Part shown: positions 1 to 10,216 of the stretch, in pieces
Layout: each line of letters opens with the position of its first letter
Numbering within the stretch: position 1 is the first letter of the stretch
The notes under the pieces: model-generated
The model's input: only the letters and a program-made list of their open reading frames with translations
Databases searched by the model: none
What the model was told of the DNA's origin: nothing
NCBI GenBank assembly: GCA_011369465.1
Contig: DRQG01000031.1
Location: 1-53,101, forward strand
Reading direction: 5' to 3'
From: Caldithrix abyssi
GTDB taxonomy: Bacteria; Calditrichota; Calditrichia; Calditrichales; Calditrichaceae
DNA length: 53,101 bases
Made by a program: the position numbers and the translations under genes

Positions 1-1
1 A

Positions 2-478
2 GACAATGTTGAAAACATACACCGACACGATTGCCTTTTGAATTATAATGTTTTGCACCACGCAGGTGTCGATTTTGATCGGGGTAGAGTAACCATAGAT
101 TCCTTCCCGCAATACGCCGCCGCTTATTTAAAAAAACTTAGCCATAAAACAAAATACATGGTATTTCAGATGGGCTTCAATTGGGGAGGTGATAAGACAA
201 AGCCGCTTGTTCCTCTAAATGAAGATGCGGAAAAAGTACGTTTTGTGGCGGCCATCTTACGCAAGAGCGGATGGTTCATTCAGAATGTTTTTACTGTACG
301 CTACCCGGAAGATTTTAGTTACTATGCCATAGATAATGGAATTATTCAAATATTAAATGAGGAATCCGAACAGCAAAAAGAAATGTTGGAAAAGTATTAC
401 TCGCAATATCAACCGAACTGGTTCAGTGAATTCTACAGACGACCTCTCTTTTATGCTGTTTCGAAAAATTACTTATAA
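2..478 (+). CDS. C-terminal part of a methyltransferase-like protein (5' end outside window)
   Basis: The reading frame is open to the left edge, so this is the last ~158 residues of a longer protein; a TTG at 38 is not needed as a start. Visible features are an N-L-N-Y-N-V-L-H-H-A-G stretch resembling motif IV and the following turn of class I SAM-dependent methyltransferases. A helix and a strand (K-Y-M-V-F-Q-M-G-F-N-W-G-G) follow, then a K-S-G-W turn before the last strands, as expected for the C-terminal half of a Rossmann methyltransferase. The SAM-binding glycine motif would lie upstream and cannot be seen. The gene ends 104 bp before the glycosyltransferase mega-gene on the same strand, so a role in sugar or glycan modification is plausible but inferred. 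The methyltransferase call is tentative. Confidence 0.45.
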   Translation, partial: DNVENIHRHDCLLNYNVLHHAGVDFDRGRVTIDSFPQYAAAYLKKLSHKTKYMVFQMGFNWGGDKTKPLVPLNEDAEKVRFVAAILRKSGWFIQNVFTVRYPEDFSYYAIDNGIIQILNEESEQQKEMLEKYYSQYQPNWFSEFYRRPLFYAVSKNYL

Positions 479-582
479 AAAAGATAGATAATATGATTTT
501 GTCTTCCTGTGCATCTAAAGTAAAGCTTCAGGTTTTATGAAAAAGTTGATGAAAAAATCTTTTAAAATGGACATAATATCCT

Positions 583-3500
583 ATGAGTAAAAAACTTAAA
601 AAGAAAACCAAAACCAGAAAATCAACCGGCATTGAACCGAAAATAAGTGTCATAATTTATTCATATAATTTTGAAGATTATCTGGAAGAGTGCATAGAGA
701 GCATTATCAGTCAAACATTGAAGCCTTACGAAATTATTATTGCGGACGATCACTCTACCGACTCATCCTGGGATATTATTCAGCGTTATGCCAAAAAATA
801 TCCGGGATGGATCAGAGCATTCCGGCATGAGAGCAACCTGGGCAACGTTAATAACGGTTTGTTTGCCCGATCCAAGGTGTCCGGTAATATGCAAAGTGAA
901 ATTGATGGTGACGATAAATGGCTTCCTGAAAAGCTGGAATGGGAATGGCGTACATTGCAAAAAAATCCTGAAGCAAGGGCTGCCTATTCCAATGTTTTTG
1001 TTGTGGATCAAAGTGGAAATACTATCCGCAAATATGTGGAAGAGGGTGATGAAGCTCCGGAAGGCGATGTGTTCATATATGCTTTTGCCAAACGTTTTTT
1101 TAAGAATACCCGTTCCCTGTTTCGTAACGAATTGATATACCGTGATACTTATCTGGAATCTCCACGTGACCTTCAAATGGGGATCCATTCGGATTGGGAC
1201 ATGAAGATACGCCTAACAGCCCGATATCCGGTGGCATATTCCGGTAAAGCGTTGGTTGTTTACCGGGATCATCCCGGGGGGATTCATCATCAACAGCGGA
1301 AAGCGCTATACGACTCAGCAAAAAGGGTTGTGCATAAAAATCTGTTTCTGCTCCAAAAGCGCACGGCGGCTGAAAAACAGTTTGTATTGCAAAATGTCCG
1401 GCAATTGCTGGAACATCTGGCCGGTTTGGAGGGGATGGACAAAAAAGAAGAGATTGACGCTCTGCAGGCGCCTGTAACACCGGTTGTGGTCAACAGTCTG
1501 CCCAAAGCGGGCACCAATCTGGTTACCAAAGCGCTGCGCTTAACGCCCGGCCTGTGGGAAAGCGGCTGGCATCTCGGACATTCCACGGTACAACATACGG
1601 AGGTAGCCGGGGGCAGGGAAGCCGTCGCCGTGGGCATCGATATGCCGCGTTTGGTGAAAAAAGAAGCGGTGGAACAAACTTTACAGGCCGTGCCGGACAA
1701 TCATTTTGTTTCCGCCCATCTGCCCTGGAGCAAAGCGCTGGCCGCCTCCATTAAAAAAAGCGGCCTGAAAATGCTGCTGGTTCTGCGCGACCCCCGGGAT
1801 GTGGCGGTATCTCACGCCCGCTATATCGCCGATACGCCCGATCATCCGCTGCATAAGCATTACGCCAAACTCAGCCCCGAAGAACGGCTGATGACCTCCA
1901 TTACCGGCTGTGAAGCGGATGGGGTGCGGCTGGAAAGCATCGGTAAACGCTGCGCCTCGGTGCTGCCCTGGCTTAAAGAACCGTTTGTGCAGACGGTGCG
2001 TTTTGAGGATCTGGTTGGCCCGCAGGGCGGAGGCGCGGCAGACCGGCAAAGGCGCTGCTTAAAAGAAATGTTCGAATTTATCGGGACGCCCTTTGATGAC
2101 GCCGTACTGTACAAAATAAGCGACCGGCTCTTTGGCGGCACAGGCACTTTTCGCAAGGGACAGAGCGGCGGCTGGAAAACAGCGTTTAACGACCGCCATC
2201 TGAAGGCGTTTATGCAAAGCGCCGGTAAATATCTGAAACCGATGGGTTACGCCGAGGAAGAACAGACAAACAACATCCAATCAATAAAAGGAAACGCCAC
2301 TGTGGAAAACACATATCAGGGGGAAAACCTCATTTTCCTCATTTCGCAGCCGCGCGCCGGATCTACGCTCGTGCAGCGCATTCTGGCCGGGCATTCGCAA
2401 ATTTTCAGCACTGCCGAACCGTGGATTATGCTGCACCCCTTGTACGCCCTCAAAAAGGAAGGCTTGCAGAGCGAATTTTCCTTCCGCGACGCCGTTATCG
2501 GTATGGAAGATTTTACGGCCCAACTGCCCAAAGGCGAAGAAACGTATGTGGAAGCTCTGCGGTTGATGGCCGGGCATCTGTACAACAGCGCATTGCAAAA
2601 AGCCGGAAAAAGCCGCTTTCTGGATAAAACGCCGCGCTATTATTTCATCATTAACGAATTGCAGAGGGTTTTTCCGCAGGCGCGTTTTGTATTTCTGTGG
2701 CGCAATCCACTGGCCGTGCTCTCGTCCATTCTGGATACCTGGGTAAAAAACGACTGGCCGCGGCTGGGGCTGCACCGTTCCGACCTGCTGCAGGCGCCGC
2801 AAATGCTGCTGGAAGGGGTTAAGAAGACAGAAGGTCAATCCGCCGTGTTGCATTATGAAGAACTGGCGGCGCATCCGCAGAAGCAAATACAACAACTCTG
2901 CCGACAGTTGAATCTTGAATTTGAACCGGATATGCTCAATTACGGCAGCCTGCCGGCTCCGCAGGGACGTATGGGCGACGCCGTGGGGGTGAAAAAACAT
3001 CAGTCGGCGGTAACGGACAGCATTGATAAATGGAAGCAAAATATGCGCGCTCTGCCGGCCCGCCTGCTGGCCGACGTCTATCTGACTTTGCTGGGTGAAG
3101 AAACCGTCCAAAATATGGGTTATGATTATTTTGAACTGGATCGTTATCTCAACAGCATAGATCAAAGCGGCGGCAAGTTGAGCAGGGAAGAAGCTATGCG
3201 GGCGCTTACGCCGCTGGGGCTGACCAAAGAAGCATTGGACAGGGTGGAACCGGTGTTGTATAAATATGTGGATTTAAATACCGCTCCCGCCGCCGCGACC
3301 CCATCGGCGCGAAAATCAAAAACGCCGCAGGCGCATACGTATCTGGCCTCGGCCATCGTTTCTACCTATAATTCGGAAAAATTTATCCGTGGATGTCTGC
3401 AAAGCCTGGTTGATCAAACCCTGTATCAAAGAGGCCGGTTGGAAATCATCGTTATCGACAGCCACAGCCCGCAAAATGAAAAGGCTATCGTCGAGGAATT

Positions 3501-6500
3501 CCAGCAAAAATACGATCACATCCGCTATGTGCGCACCGAACAGCGGGAAACCATCTACCGGGCCTGGAATCGGGGCATCCGCCTGGCCCGGGGCAAATAT
3601 GTTACCAACGCCAACACGGACGACCGTCTGCGCCGCGACGCCATCGAAAAACTGGTTACCCTGCTGGAAGAACATCCCGACAAAGTATTGGCCTACGGCA
3701 ACTCTCTGGTTACCAAAACGCCCAACGAAACCTTCGAGAAGAACAGCGCCATCGATGCTTTTGACTGGCCCGATTTTCGCCGGGAAACCATGCTGTCTTT
3801 CTGCTATATGGGGCCGCATCCCGTGTGGCGCAAGTCGCTGCACGATGAAATCGGCTATTTTGACGAGTCGCTCACCTCCGCGGCGGATTGGGAATTCTGG
3901 CTGCGCGCCGCTGTTGAGCACGATTTTATCCATCTGAACGAATACGTGGGTCTGTATTATCTGGACGATTCCACGGTTTCCCGCCGCGGCAACACGCCCA
4001 TTATCGAGGCCAATCAGGTGCGGGCCAAATACAAGCCCGCGTACAAAAAACTGCTTCCGGAAATTATTTTCCCGGAAAATATGCATTTCACCAAAGCGGA
4101 TGAGAAAAACCTGCTGATCGTGGCCCATAATTTCCCGCCGTTTCGTTATTCGGGAACGGAAAATTATGTGTACGACTACGCCAAAGAAATGCAGCGGCAG
4201 GGTTGGACGGTGCACGTGCTTTATCCGCACGTGGACATTGGACAGGCGGCGCCGGAATTACGCTTCCATAATTATCAGGGCGTTCCCGTCCTCGAAATAT
4301 GGCATGACGGCAGCGAATACGTGCACTATCTGGACGTAAAAGGCGAAAAGCTTTTGCGTATTGTGGAAGAGATTTTAAAATACAATCATTATCAGGCCGT
4401 GCACTACCATCATTTTTTGGGTCTGCCGTTCGAGCTGTTTCATCTTTTTAAGAAGAACGGTCTGCATGTCTCGGTCACTTTGCACGATTTTACGCTGTTG
4501 TGTTTCCGCAGTCATCTGTACATCAACGAAACCAAGTCGCTATGCAGCGGCCCGGAAGCGAATAAATGTACCGCTTGCCTGAGGAATCTGCTGGGGAATT
4601 ATTTTCCTGCGGATAAGGAAGCGGGAATCATCGAAGCCAACCGCGAAAAATGGCACAAAGCCCTGCATATTTTAAAGCACAGCGATACAATAACGGCGCC
4701 TTCGCGCTATGTGGCGGATACCTTCAGAAAACTGAGCGGTCTTAAAAATCTGGCCGTCGAAGTGCAGCCTTTGGGCTTAAAAGCGATACAGGCCGCCCCA
4801 AAACCGGTCGATCCGCAAAACATTTCTTTTGCCTATCTGGGCACCATTACGCCGCTGAAAAACATTTCCGCCTTGCTGGAAGCCTTTTCCGCGACAAAAG
4901 GTACGGCTATGCTGGATGTTTGGGGATCGGGCGACGCCGACCAGATCCGGCTGGTGCTGGAAACGGCTAAAAAAGACCAACGCATCCGCTACCACGGCCG
5001 CTACAGACCCGAAGACATTCCCTCCATCCTGTCCCGGGCCGATATGGTCGTCGTTCCCTCGTTTACCGAGAGCTATTCCCTGGTGGTGCGGGAAGCTATG
5101 ATGTGCGGCCGGCCGGTCATAGCCGCCGATGTGGGCGCCATACCGGAAATTATCCGTCACGATCAGAACGGCCTGCTGTTCAATCCTAAAGAGGTGGATT
5201 CGCTGCGGCAAAATATCCAAAAAGTGCTGGATCAACCGCGGCTCATCGATCGGTACCGCCAAAATCTGCCCGCCATCCGAACCATTGAGGAAGACGCCCG
5301 CTACTGGGCCGGCGTTTTCAATACGGCAACTTCGGAGAAGGACGGCGATACGTCTCAACCGGCCGCCTCTCCCATTGACCGGAAGAAACGTTTGCCGCGT
5401 ATCGGCTATCTGGCGCTGGAACCGTCCGCCTTTGCCTGCCCGCAGATCCGCCTGTATGGTCCGCTCTCTCTGCTGGCTGAGCAGGGCAAGATCGAATTCA
5501 TCGATTTTAAGTTGGTGGAGGCAAAAAACTACGAGCTGGATGTGAAGGCATTGCGCGGACTGGATATTTTGATCATTCAGCGCAATTTCGCGGAAACGGT
5601 GTCCTTCGATCAATTGGTACAACTACTCGGAGATAATCGGCCCAAAATCGTTTACGAATTCGACGACGCCTTCGACCGTCTGCCGGAACATCATCCCGGT
5701 TACGCCTATTATGAGAAGATGAAACCGCGCTTTCGGGAATACATCCGCAAAGCCGATCTGGTTACCGTGTCCACGGAGACTTTGGCGGAGTATTATCGCA
5801 GCCTGAATAGCCGCATAAAAGTTCTACCCAATACCGTAAATGAGCAGGTCTGGAAAAAAGTCAAGCCAAAATTTTCGGCAAATTCAAAACCGGCGCGCAT
5901 TTTGTTTGCCGGCACCATAGGTCACGAAGCGGATCTGGAGGAAATCCGTGCGGCCGTGGCGGAAATCCTGGACGAATACGGCGACAGGGTGGAGCTGCTG
6001 CTGTGGGGAAACCGTCTGCCGGAACTGGAAAAACGGCCCAATGTAAAACAGTTTACGGAATTCCGGGTGCGCTATCCCGAATACGCCGCCATTTTGCAGG
6101 AAACACCGGTGGATTTTGCCCTGGTGCCTCTGGCCGAACATCCTTTCAATCGGGCCAAATCGCATATCAAATGGCTGGAATACGGCGCCTGCGCCATTCC
6201 GGGTATCTTTTCCCGGGTGCCGGCCTACGAAAAGGTCGTGGAACACAAGAAAACCGGACTGCTGTGCCGGAACAAGGCCGAAGAGTGGAAGGAAGCCATC
6301 CGTTTTATGCTGGAACAGCCCAAAAAACGGCAGCAAATCGCCCGCAGCGTCTGGAAAAAAGTGTGGAACGAACACACGCTGAGCAGGCATATCCGTTTAT
6401 GGGAAGAAGCTTACAACCAGCTGCTGGCTGACGAAGAGGCCTCAAAAAGGGACGATACGCGGGTGTCCATCATCATCCCCGTATTCAATAAACTGGAATA

Positions 6501-9231
6501 CACCCGCCGCTGTATAGACAGTATTTACAAAAACAGCGGGGAAATCGATTTCGAAATTATTGTGGTGGATAACGCTTCCACGGACGGTACGGCCGCGTAT
6601 CTGGCCGGGCTGCGAAAAGAGAAGGGCAATGTTCGCGTTATCAGCAATCGTGAAAACGCCGGGTTTGCCGCGGCTAATAATCAAGCGGCGCGAATTGCCC
6701 GCGGGAAATACTTGCTGTTTTTAAACAACGACACCGAAGTGCACAAAGGCTGGTTAAAGGCGTTGGTGGTTACGGCGGAAAGCAATGCAAAAACCGGGGC
6801 GGTGGGCGCCAAACTGCTTTATCCGGACGGCACGCTGCAGCACGCCGGCGTTCTGATTGTGGATAACGGCGTTCAGGGCGATCCTCTGTTGGCCGTGCAC
6901 AACCACTATCATCAACCCGGCGACCTGCCCGAGGCCAATCAACTGCGGGAATATCAGGCCTTAACGGCCGCCTGTCTTTTGGTGAATCGACAGGCCTTTG
7001 AAGAGGTCGGTCGTTTTGACGAGGGCTTCTGGAACGGCTACGAGGATGTGGATTTGTGCTTTACCCTGCGCGAAAAAGGCTACAAAATCATTTATCAGCC
7101 GGCTTGCGTGGTTACCCATTACGAATCCAAAAGCGGAAGGGAACGTTTCAGCAGGGTCAAAGAGAATATTGAGCGGCTGCATGAAAAGTGGTTGGGCAAA
7201 ATACAGCCCGATGCGGTGATGGAAGCGGAACCCGCCGCGCCAAAAGAAACCGGCAGCAGGCAGACGGAAGGCAAGCTGGTGTCCATCATCATGCTCACCT
7301 ACAACGCTCTGGACTACACCAAAAAATGCGTGGATTCCATTTTAAAGCATACAACGCATCCCTATGAAATCGTTTTTGTGGATAATGCTTCCACGGACGG
7401 CACGAAAAAATATCTGCGCGGGCTTACGCAAAAACATAAGCACATCAAAGTCCTGTTCAACAAAAAGAACAGGGGATTTGCCGCGGCCAATAATCAGGCC
7501 GTGCGCAAAGCCAAAGGCGACTACGTTATGATCCTGAACAACGATGTGCTGGTTGCCGACGGCTGGCTGAAGGGACTGGTGAAGGCGCTGGAAGCGGACG
7601 AAAAAATCGGTATGGTCGGCCCGCTGACCAATAAAATCAGCGGTTTGCAGATGGTAGCCGATGTGCCGTACAGCGACGAACAGGGCTTTTACGAATACGC
7701 CCGCACCTTTCGCCGGCAATACGGCGGCAACATCACGCCTCGGCGGCGCATTGCTGGTTTTGCAATGCTGATGAAAAAAAACCTGTACCAGCAAGTGGGC
7801 GGGTTTGACGAATCCTACGGCACCGGCAATTACGAAGACGACGATCTGTGTCTGAAAGTGCGCCGGGCGGGATATGCCATTATGGTGGACGAAGGCACCT
7901 TTATCCATCATTACGGCAGCCAGACCTTCAAGGCAAATCGCATCGACATCCTCCAATCGCTGGATGAAAAAGGCAAAGTTTTCAAGCAAAAATGGCCGGA
8001 TGTGGATTACGAAGAACTGCTGGAAATGAAGAATCCGCTGACGCAGGCGCACGAAAAACGGATCGAACAAGCGGCGCGTCAGATGAGCGAAGGCAATCTG
8101 CGGGAAGCGCTGGACGGGTTCGATCAGGTTTTGCAGGAAAACCCCTTGTCCGCGCAGGCTTTACTGGGGCGGGCTATGTGTTTGCGCGGTCTGGGTCAGG
8201 CGGAAAGCGCGCTGGAGGCCGTTCAAAAATTTATGAAATGGCAACCGCAGAACGCGGCGGGACGTAATTTGTACGGCATACTGCTCAGCGAAAGCGGCCG
8301 GAAGGAAGAGGCGCTGGAACAGTTTACCCGGGCTGTGGAGAGCGATCCGGCCTATATAGAAGTGCAGCGCAATTACGCCCAAACCCTCGTCGATCTGGAA
8401 GATTACGGGAACGGAATAAAAGCCTACGTGCGCATTCTGGAAAATCACCCGGACGATGTGCCCTCGTTAACGGCAATGGCTATGTTCAACTATGAAACCG
8501 GACGGCTGGAAGAGGCCGCGACGTACTGGGAACGGGCCAACGAAGTACAGCCCGATCATCCGGATGTGCGGGCTTTGGCGGAATTGCTGAACAAGGCGGC
8601 ATCGGCTGCAGATGAGAACAAAGCGTCCGACGAACCGGCCGCGTCCATTGAACAGGATGATTATGCCGCTTTGATGGAACAGGCCAACCGGCTGTTGTCC
8701 GATGGAAACCCGGTTGAGGCGGAACAAATCTACCGCGCTTTGCTGGAACAAAACAACGAAGACCTGGCGGCTTTTTACGGGCTGGGTCTGTGTATGCGGC
8801 TGGCGGAACGGTACGACGACGCCAAGACGATTTTTTCGGCCATAGTGGACGAACAACCGGATTTCGTTCCCGCATATACCAATCTGGGAACGCTGGCCTT
8901 GTTGCAGGGCAATCTGGAAGAGGCGCTGCATTGGTTCAGCAAAGCGGTAGAATTGGATGCGGATAATCTGGAAGCCAAACAATATCTCTCCGATGTGCTC
9001 ATCGAGCTGGGGCAGTACCAGCAGGGCGTGGAGATTATTATGCAGGCTTTCAAAGATCATCCGGAAGATGTAATGACCTTGCTGCGCGTTGGTAAGCTTC
9101 ATTACGAGGCCGGCAAGCGGGACGATTCCCGCCGTTATTTTGAAACGGTTTTAAAGCTGGAACCGGAAAATGATCTGGCCGCTTCCTATTTGCAGCAGCT
9201 CAATCAGGAACAGGGAGCCGTCAATGTCTGA
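583..9231 (+). CDS. 2,882-residue multidomain glycosyltransferase/sulfotransferase with TPR tail
   Basis: One uninterrupted frame carries eight apparent catalytic units and a repeat tail. Domains by approximate residue: GT2 at 18-240 (DDHSTD, then D-G-D-D); sulfotransferase 1 at 300-558 (PAPS loop LPKAGTN, 3'-phosphate motif RDPRDVAVS); sulfotransferase 2 at 582-850 (QPRAGSTLV, WRNPLAVLSS); GT2 at 920-1150 (N-T-D-D, then A-D-W-E-F-W); GT4 at 1175-1580 (G-T-E-N near the start, E-S-Y-S-L-V-V-R-E-A-M donor site); a second GT4-like domain at 1605-1945; tandem GT2s at 1960-2220 and 2232-2475 (both VDNASTDGT and LNND); about ten TPR-like helical pairs at 2490-2876. There is no signal peptide or clear membrane segment, so it should be cytoplasmic. 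The domain set suggests stepwise building and sulfation of a glycan, perhaps on a protein held by the TPRs; acceptor and sugars are unknown. Its last 8 bases overlap the next gene. The first ~280 codons look more AT-rich than the rest, hinting at mosaic origin. Confidence 0.9.
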   Translation: MSKKLKKKTKTRKSTGIEPKISVIIYSYNFEDYLEECIESIISQTLKPYEIIIADDHSTDSSWDIIQRYAKKYPGWIRAFRHESNLGNVNNGLFARSKVSGNMQSEIDGDDKWLPEKLEWEWRTLQKNPEARAAYSNVFVVDQSGNTIRKYVEEGDEAPEGDVFIYAFAKRFFKNTRSLFRNELIYRDTYLESPRDLQMGIHSDWDMKIRLTARYPVAYSGKALVVYRDHPGGIHHQQRKALYDSAKRVVHKNLFLLQKRTAAEKQFVLQNVRQLLEHLAGLEGMDKKEEIDALQAPVTPVVVNSLPKAGTNLVTKALRLTPGLWESGWHLGHSTVQHTEVAGGREAVAVGIDMPRLVKKEAVEQTLQAVPDNHFVSAHLPWSKALAASIKKSGLKMLLVLRDPRDVAVSHARYIADTPDHPLHKHYAKLSPEERLMTSITGCEADGVRLESIGKRCASVLPWLKEPFVQTVRFEDLVGPQGGGAADRQRRCLKEMFEFIGTPFDDAVLYKISDRLFGGTGTFRKGQSGGWKTAFNDRHLKAFMQSAGKYLKPMGYAEEEQTNNIQSIKGNATVENTYQGENLIFLISQPRAGSTLVQRILAGHSQIFSTAEPWIMLHPLYALKKEGLQSEFSFRDAVIGMEDFTAQLPKGEETYVEALRLMAGHLYNSALQKAGKSRFLDKTPRYYFIINELQRVFPQARFVFLWRNPLAVLSSILDTWVKNDWPRLGLHRSDLLQAPQMLLEGVKKTEGQSAVLHYEELAAHPQKQIQQLCRQLNLEFEPDMLNYGSLPAPQGRMGDAVGVKKHQSAVTDSIDKWKQNMRALPARLLADVYLTLLGEETVQNMGYDYFELDRYLNSIDQSGGKLSREEAMRALTPLGLTKEALDRVEPVLYKYVDLNTAPAAATPSARKSKTPQAHTYLASAIVSTYNSEKFIRGCLQSLVDQTLYQRGRLEIIVIDSHSPQNEKAIVEEFQQKYDHIRYVRTEQRETIYRAWNRGIRLARGKYVTNANTDDRLRRDAIEKLVTLLEEHPDKVLAYGNSLVTKTPNETFEKNSAIDAFDWPDFRRETMLSFCYMGPHPVWRKSLHDEIGYFDESLTSAADWEFWLRAAVEHDFIHLNEYVGLYYLDDSTVSRRGNTPIIEANQVRAKYKPAYKKLLPEIIFPENMHFTKADEKNLLIVAHNFPPFRYSGTENYVYDYAKEMQRQGWTVHVLYPHVDIGQAAPELRFHNYQGVPVLEIWHDGSEYVHYLDVKGEKLLRIVEEILKYNHYQAVHYHHFLGLPFELFHLFKKNGLHVSVTLHDFTLLCFRSHLYINETKSLCSGPEANKCTACLRNLLGNYFPADKEAGIIEANREKWHKALHILKHSDTITAPSRYVADTFRKLSGLKNLAVEVQPLGLKAIQAAPKPVDPQNISFAYLGTITPLKNISALLEAFSATKGTAMLDVWGSGDADQIRLVLETAKKDQRIRYHGRYRPEDIPSILSRADMVVVPSFTESYSLVVREAMMCGRPVIAADVGAIPEIIRHDQNGLLFNPKEVDSLRQNIQKVLDQPRLIDRYRQNLPAIRTIEEDARYWAGVFNTATSEKDGDTSQPAASPIDRKKRLPRIGYLALEPSAFACPQIRLYGPLSLLAEQGKIEFIDFKLVEAKNYELDVKALRGLDILIIQRNFAETVSFDQLVQLLGDNRPKIVYEFDDAFDRLPEHHPGYAYYEKMKPRFREYIRKADLVTVSTETLAEYYRSLNSRIKVLPNTVNEQVWKKVKPKFSANSKPARILFAGTIGHEADLEEIRAAVAEILDEYGDRVELLLWGNRLPELEKRPNVKQFTEFRVRYPEYAAILQETPVDFALVPLAEHPFNRAKSHIKWLEYGACAIPGIFSRVPAYEKVVEHKKTGLLCRNKAEEWKEAIRFMLEQPKKRQQIARSVWKKVWNEHTLSRHIRLWEEAYNQLLADEEASKRDDTRVSIIIPVFNKLEYTRRCIDSIYKNSGEIDFEIIVVDNASTDGTAAYLAGLRKEKGNVRVISNRENAGFAAANNQAARIARGKYLLFLNNDTEVHKGWLKALVVTAESNAKTGAVGAKLLYPDGTLQHAGVLIVDNGVQGDPLLAVHNHYHQPGDLPEANQLREYQALTAACLLVNRQAFEEVGRFDEGFWNGYEDVDLCFTLREKGYKIIYQPACVVTHYESKSGRERFSRVKENIERLHEKWLGKIQPDAVMEAEPAAPKETGSRQTEGKLVSIIMLTYNALDYTKKCVDSILKHTTHPYEIVFVDNASTDGTKKYLRGLTQKHKHIKVLFNKKNRGFAAANNQAVRKAKGDYVMILNNDVLVADGWLKGLVKALEADEKIGMVGPLTNKISGLQMVADVPYSDEQGFYEYARTFRRQYGGNITPRRRIAGFAMLMKKNLYQQVGGFDESYGTGNYEDDDLCLKVRRAGYAIMVDEGTFIHHYGSQTFKANRIDILQSLDEKGKVFKQKWPDVDYEELLEMKNPLTQAHEKRIEQAARQMSEGNLREALDGFDQVLQENPLSAQALLGRAMCLRGLGQAESALEAVQKFMKWQPQNAAGRNLYGILLSESGRKEEALEQFTRAVESDPAYIEVQRNYAQTLVDLEDYGNGIKAYVRILENHPDDVPSLTAMAMFNYETGRLEEAATYWERANEVQPDHPDVRALAELLNKAASAADENKASDEPAASIEQDDYAALMEQANRLLSDGNPVEAEQIYRALLEQNNEDLAAFYGLGLCMRLAERYDDAKTIFSAIVDEQPDFVPAYTNLGTLALLQGNLEEALHWFSKAVELDADNLEAKQYLSDVLIELGQYQQGVEIIMQAFKDHPEDVMTLLRVGKLHYEAGKRDDSRRYFETVLKLEPENDLAASYLQQLNQEQGAVNV

Positions 9232-10216
9232 AAAAGAACAACCGCTTTTATCTCTGTGTATGATCGTTAAAGATGAAGAGCAGTGGCTGGAAGCCTGTCT
9301 GCAAAGCGTTCATCAAACGGTAGATGAAATGATTGTGGTTGATACCGGTTCAAAGGACGCCACAGCGGATATCGCCCTGCGCTACGGGGCCAAAGTGTAT
9401 CATCATTACTGGAAAAACGATTTTGCCGAGGCGCGCAACCGGGCGCTGGAGCTGGCCAAAGGGCGATGGATTTTGCATCTCGACGCCGATGAACAGTGGG
9501 ATAGCGCCGCCGCAAACGGTTTGCCGGGCATCCTTTCCGCTACCGACGCCGACGGCATACTGGTTCAGGTGCGCAACTGGCATCCCCGGGATGATATGGT
9601 ACGTTATCTGGATTCACCGCAGGTGCGTCTGTTTCGCAATCTGCCCACATTCCGCTACGAGGGCAGGGTGCACGAACAGATCGCGCCGTCCATTCAACGC
9701 CATAGCGGAAAAATACAAAACAGCGATCTGCTTATCCATCATTACGGGTATCAGCAAAATAACCGTTCCAAGGCGCGGCGGAATCTAACTATTCTGGAAG
9801 AGCAGGCTCGTAAACATCCCGAAGATTTATTCACCCGTTACAAACTGGCCGAAACCTGTAAGGCTTTGGGCGAGAACGAAAGAGCCCGGAACATTTTTAA
9901 GGAGATCGCCGATAACGAGATTAATAAACTTAATTCCGATATGGCCGAGAACCTGTATATGCGCCTGGCTCAGCTCGAACTGGCGGAAAATCATTTTGAA
10001 AATACCATACGATACGCCGAAAAAAGCTTCGGGATGAACCGGGAAAATGTACTCTCCGAATACCTGTTAAGCATCGCCTGCATCTATACCGGGCAGAGCG
10101 AACGCGCTATGAATCATTTGCAGCATATTTTGCAGGAAGACCGGCAGGACGTGATTGACCGGCAGGATGTGGAAAAATTAATATCTGTGTGCCGGCACAC
10201 GATGGAAGACCTATGA
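9224..10216 (+). CDS. GT2 glycosyltransferase with TPR-like C-terminus
   Basis: This 330-residue protein begins with a GT2 domain of the WaaE/SunS-like kind: L-C-M-I-V-K-D-E-E, then V-V-D-T-G-S-K-D-A-T, N-D-F-A-E-A-R-N, and the nucleotide-sugar motif L-D-A-D-E near residue 88. The G-R-V-H-E-Q-I element near residue 150 is typical of this group. The second half is helical and TPR-like. The ATG at 9224 is chosen over the upstream in-frame codon at 9170 because it overlaps the mega-gene stop by 8 nt, an arrangement typical of translational coupling, and gives the family's usual N-terminus. It probably adds one sugar in the same pathway as the mega-enzyme. It is a clear paralogue of the next gene. 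Confidence 0.88.
   Translation: MSEKEQPLLSLCMIVKDEEQWLEACLQSVHQTVDEMIVVDTGSKDATADIALRYGAKVYHHYWKNDFAEARNRALELAKGRWILHLDADEQWDSAAANGLPGILSATDADGILVQVRNWHPRDDMVRYLDSPQVRLFRNLPTFRYEGRVHEQIAPSIQRHSGKIQNSDLLIHHYGYQQNNRSKARRNLTILEEQARKHPEDLFTRYKLAETCKALGENERARNIFKEIADNEINKLNSDMAENLYMRLAQLELAENHFENTIRYAEKSFGMNRENVLSEYLLSIACIYTGQSERAMNHLQHILQEDRQDVIDRQDVEKLISVCRHTMEDL

Noticed and set aside
3316-4230. Long antisense open frame (304 codons, minus strand) within the mega-gene
   Set aside because: It is opposite a strongly conserved GT2 domain, has no family features or ribosome site, and similar antisense frames occur along all the GC-richer coding parts.
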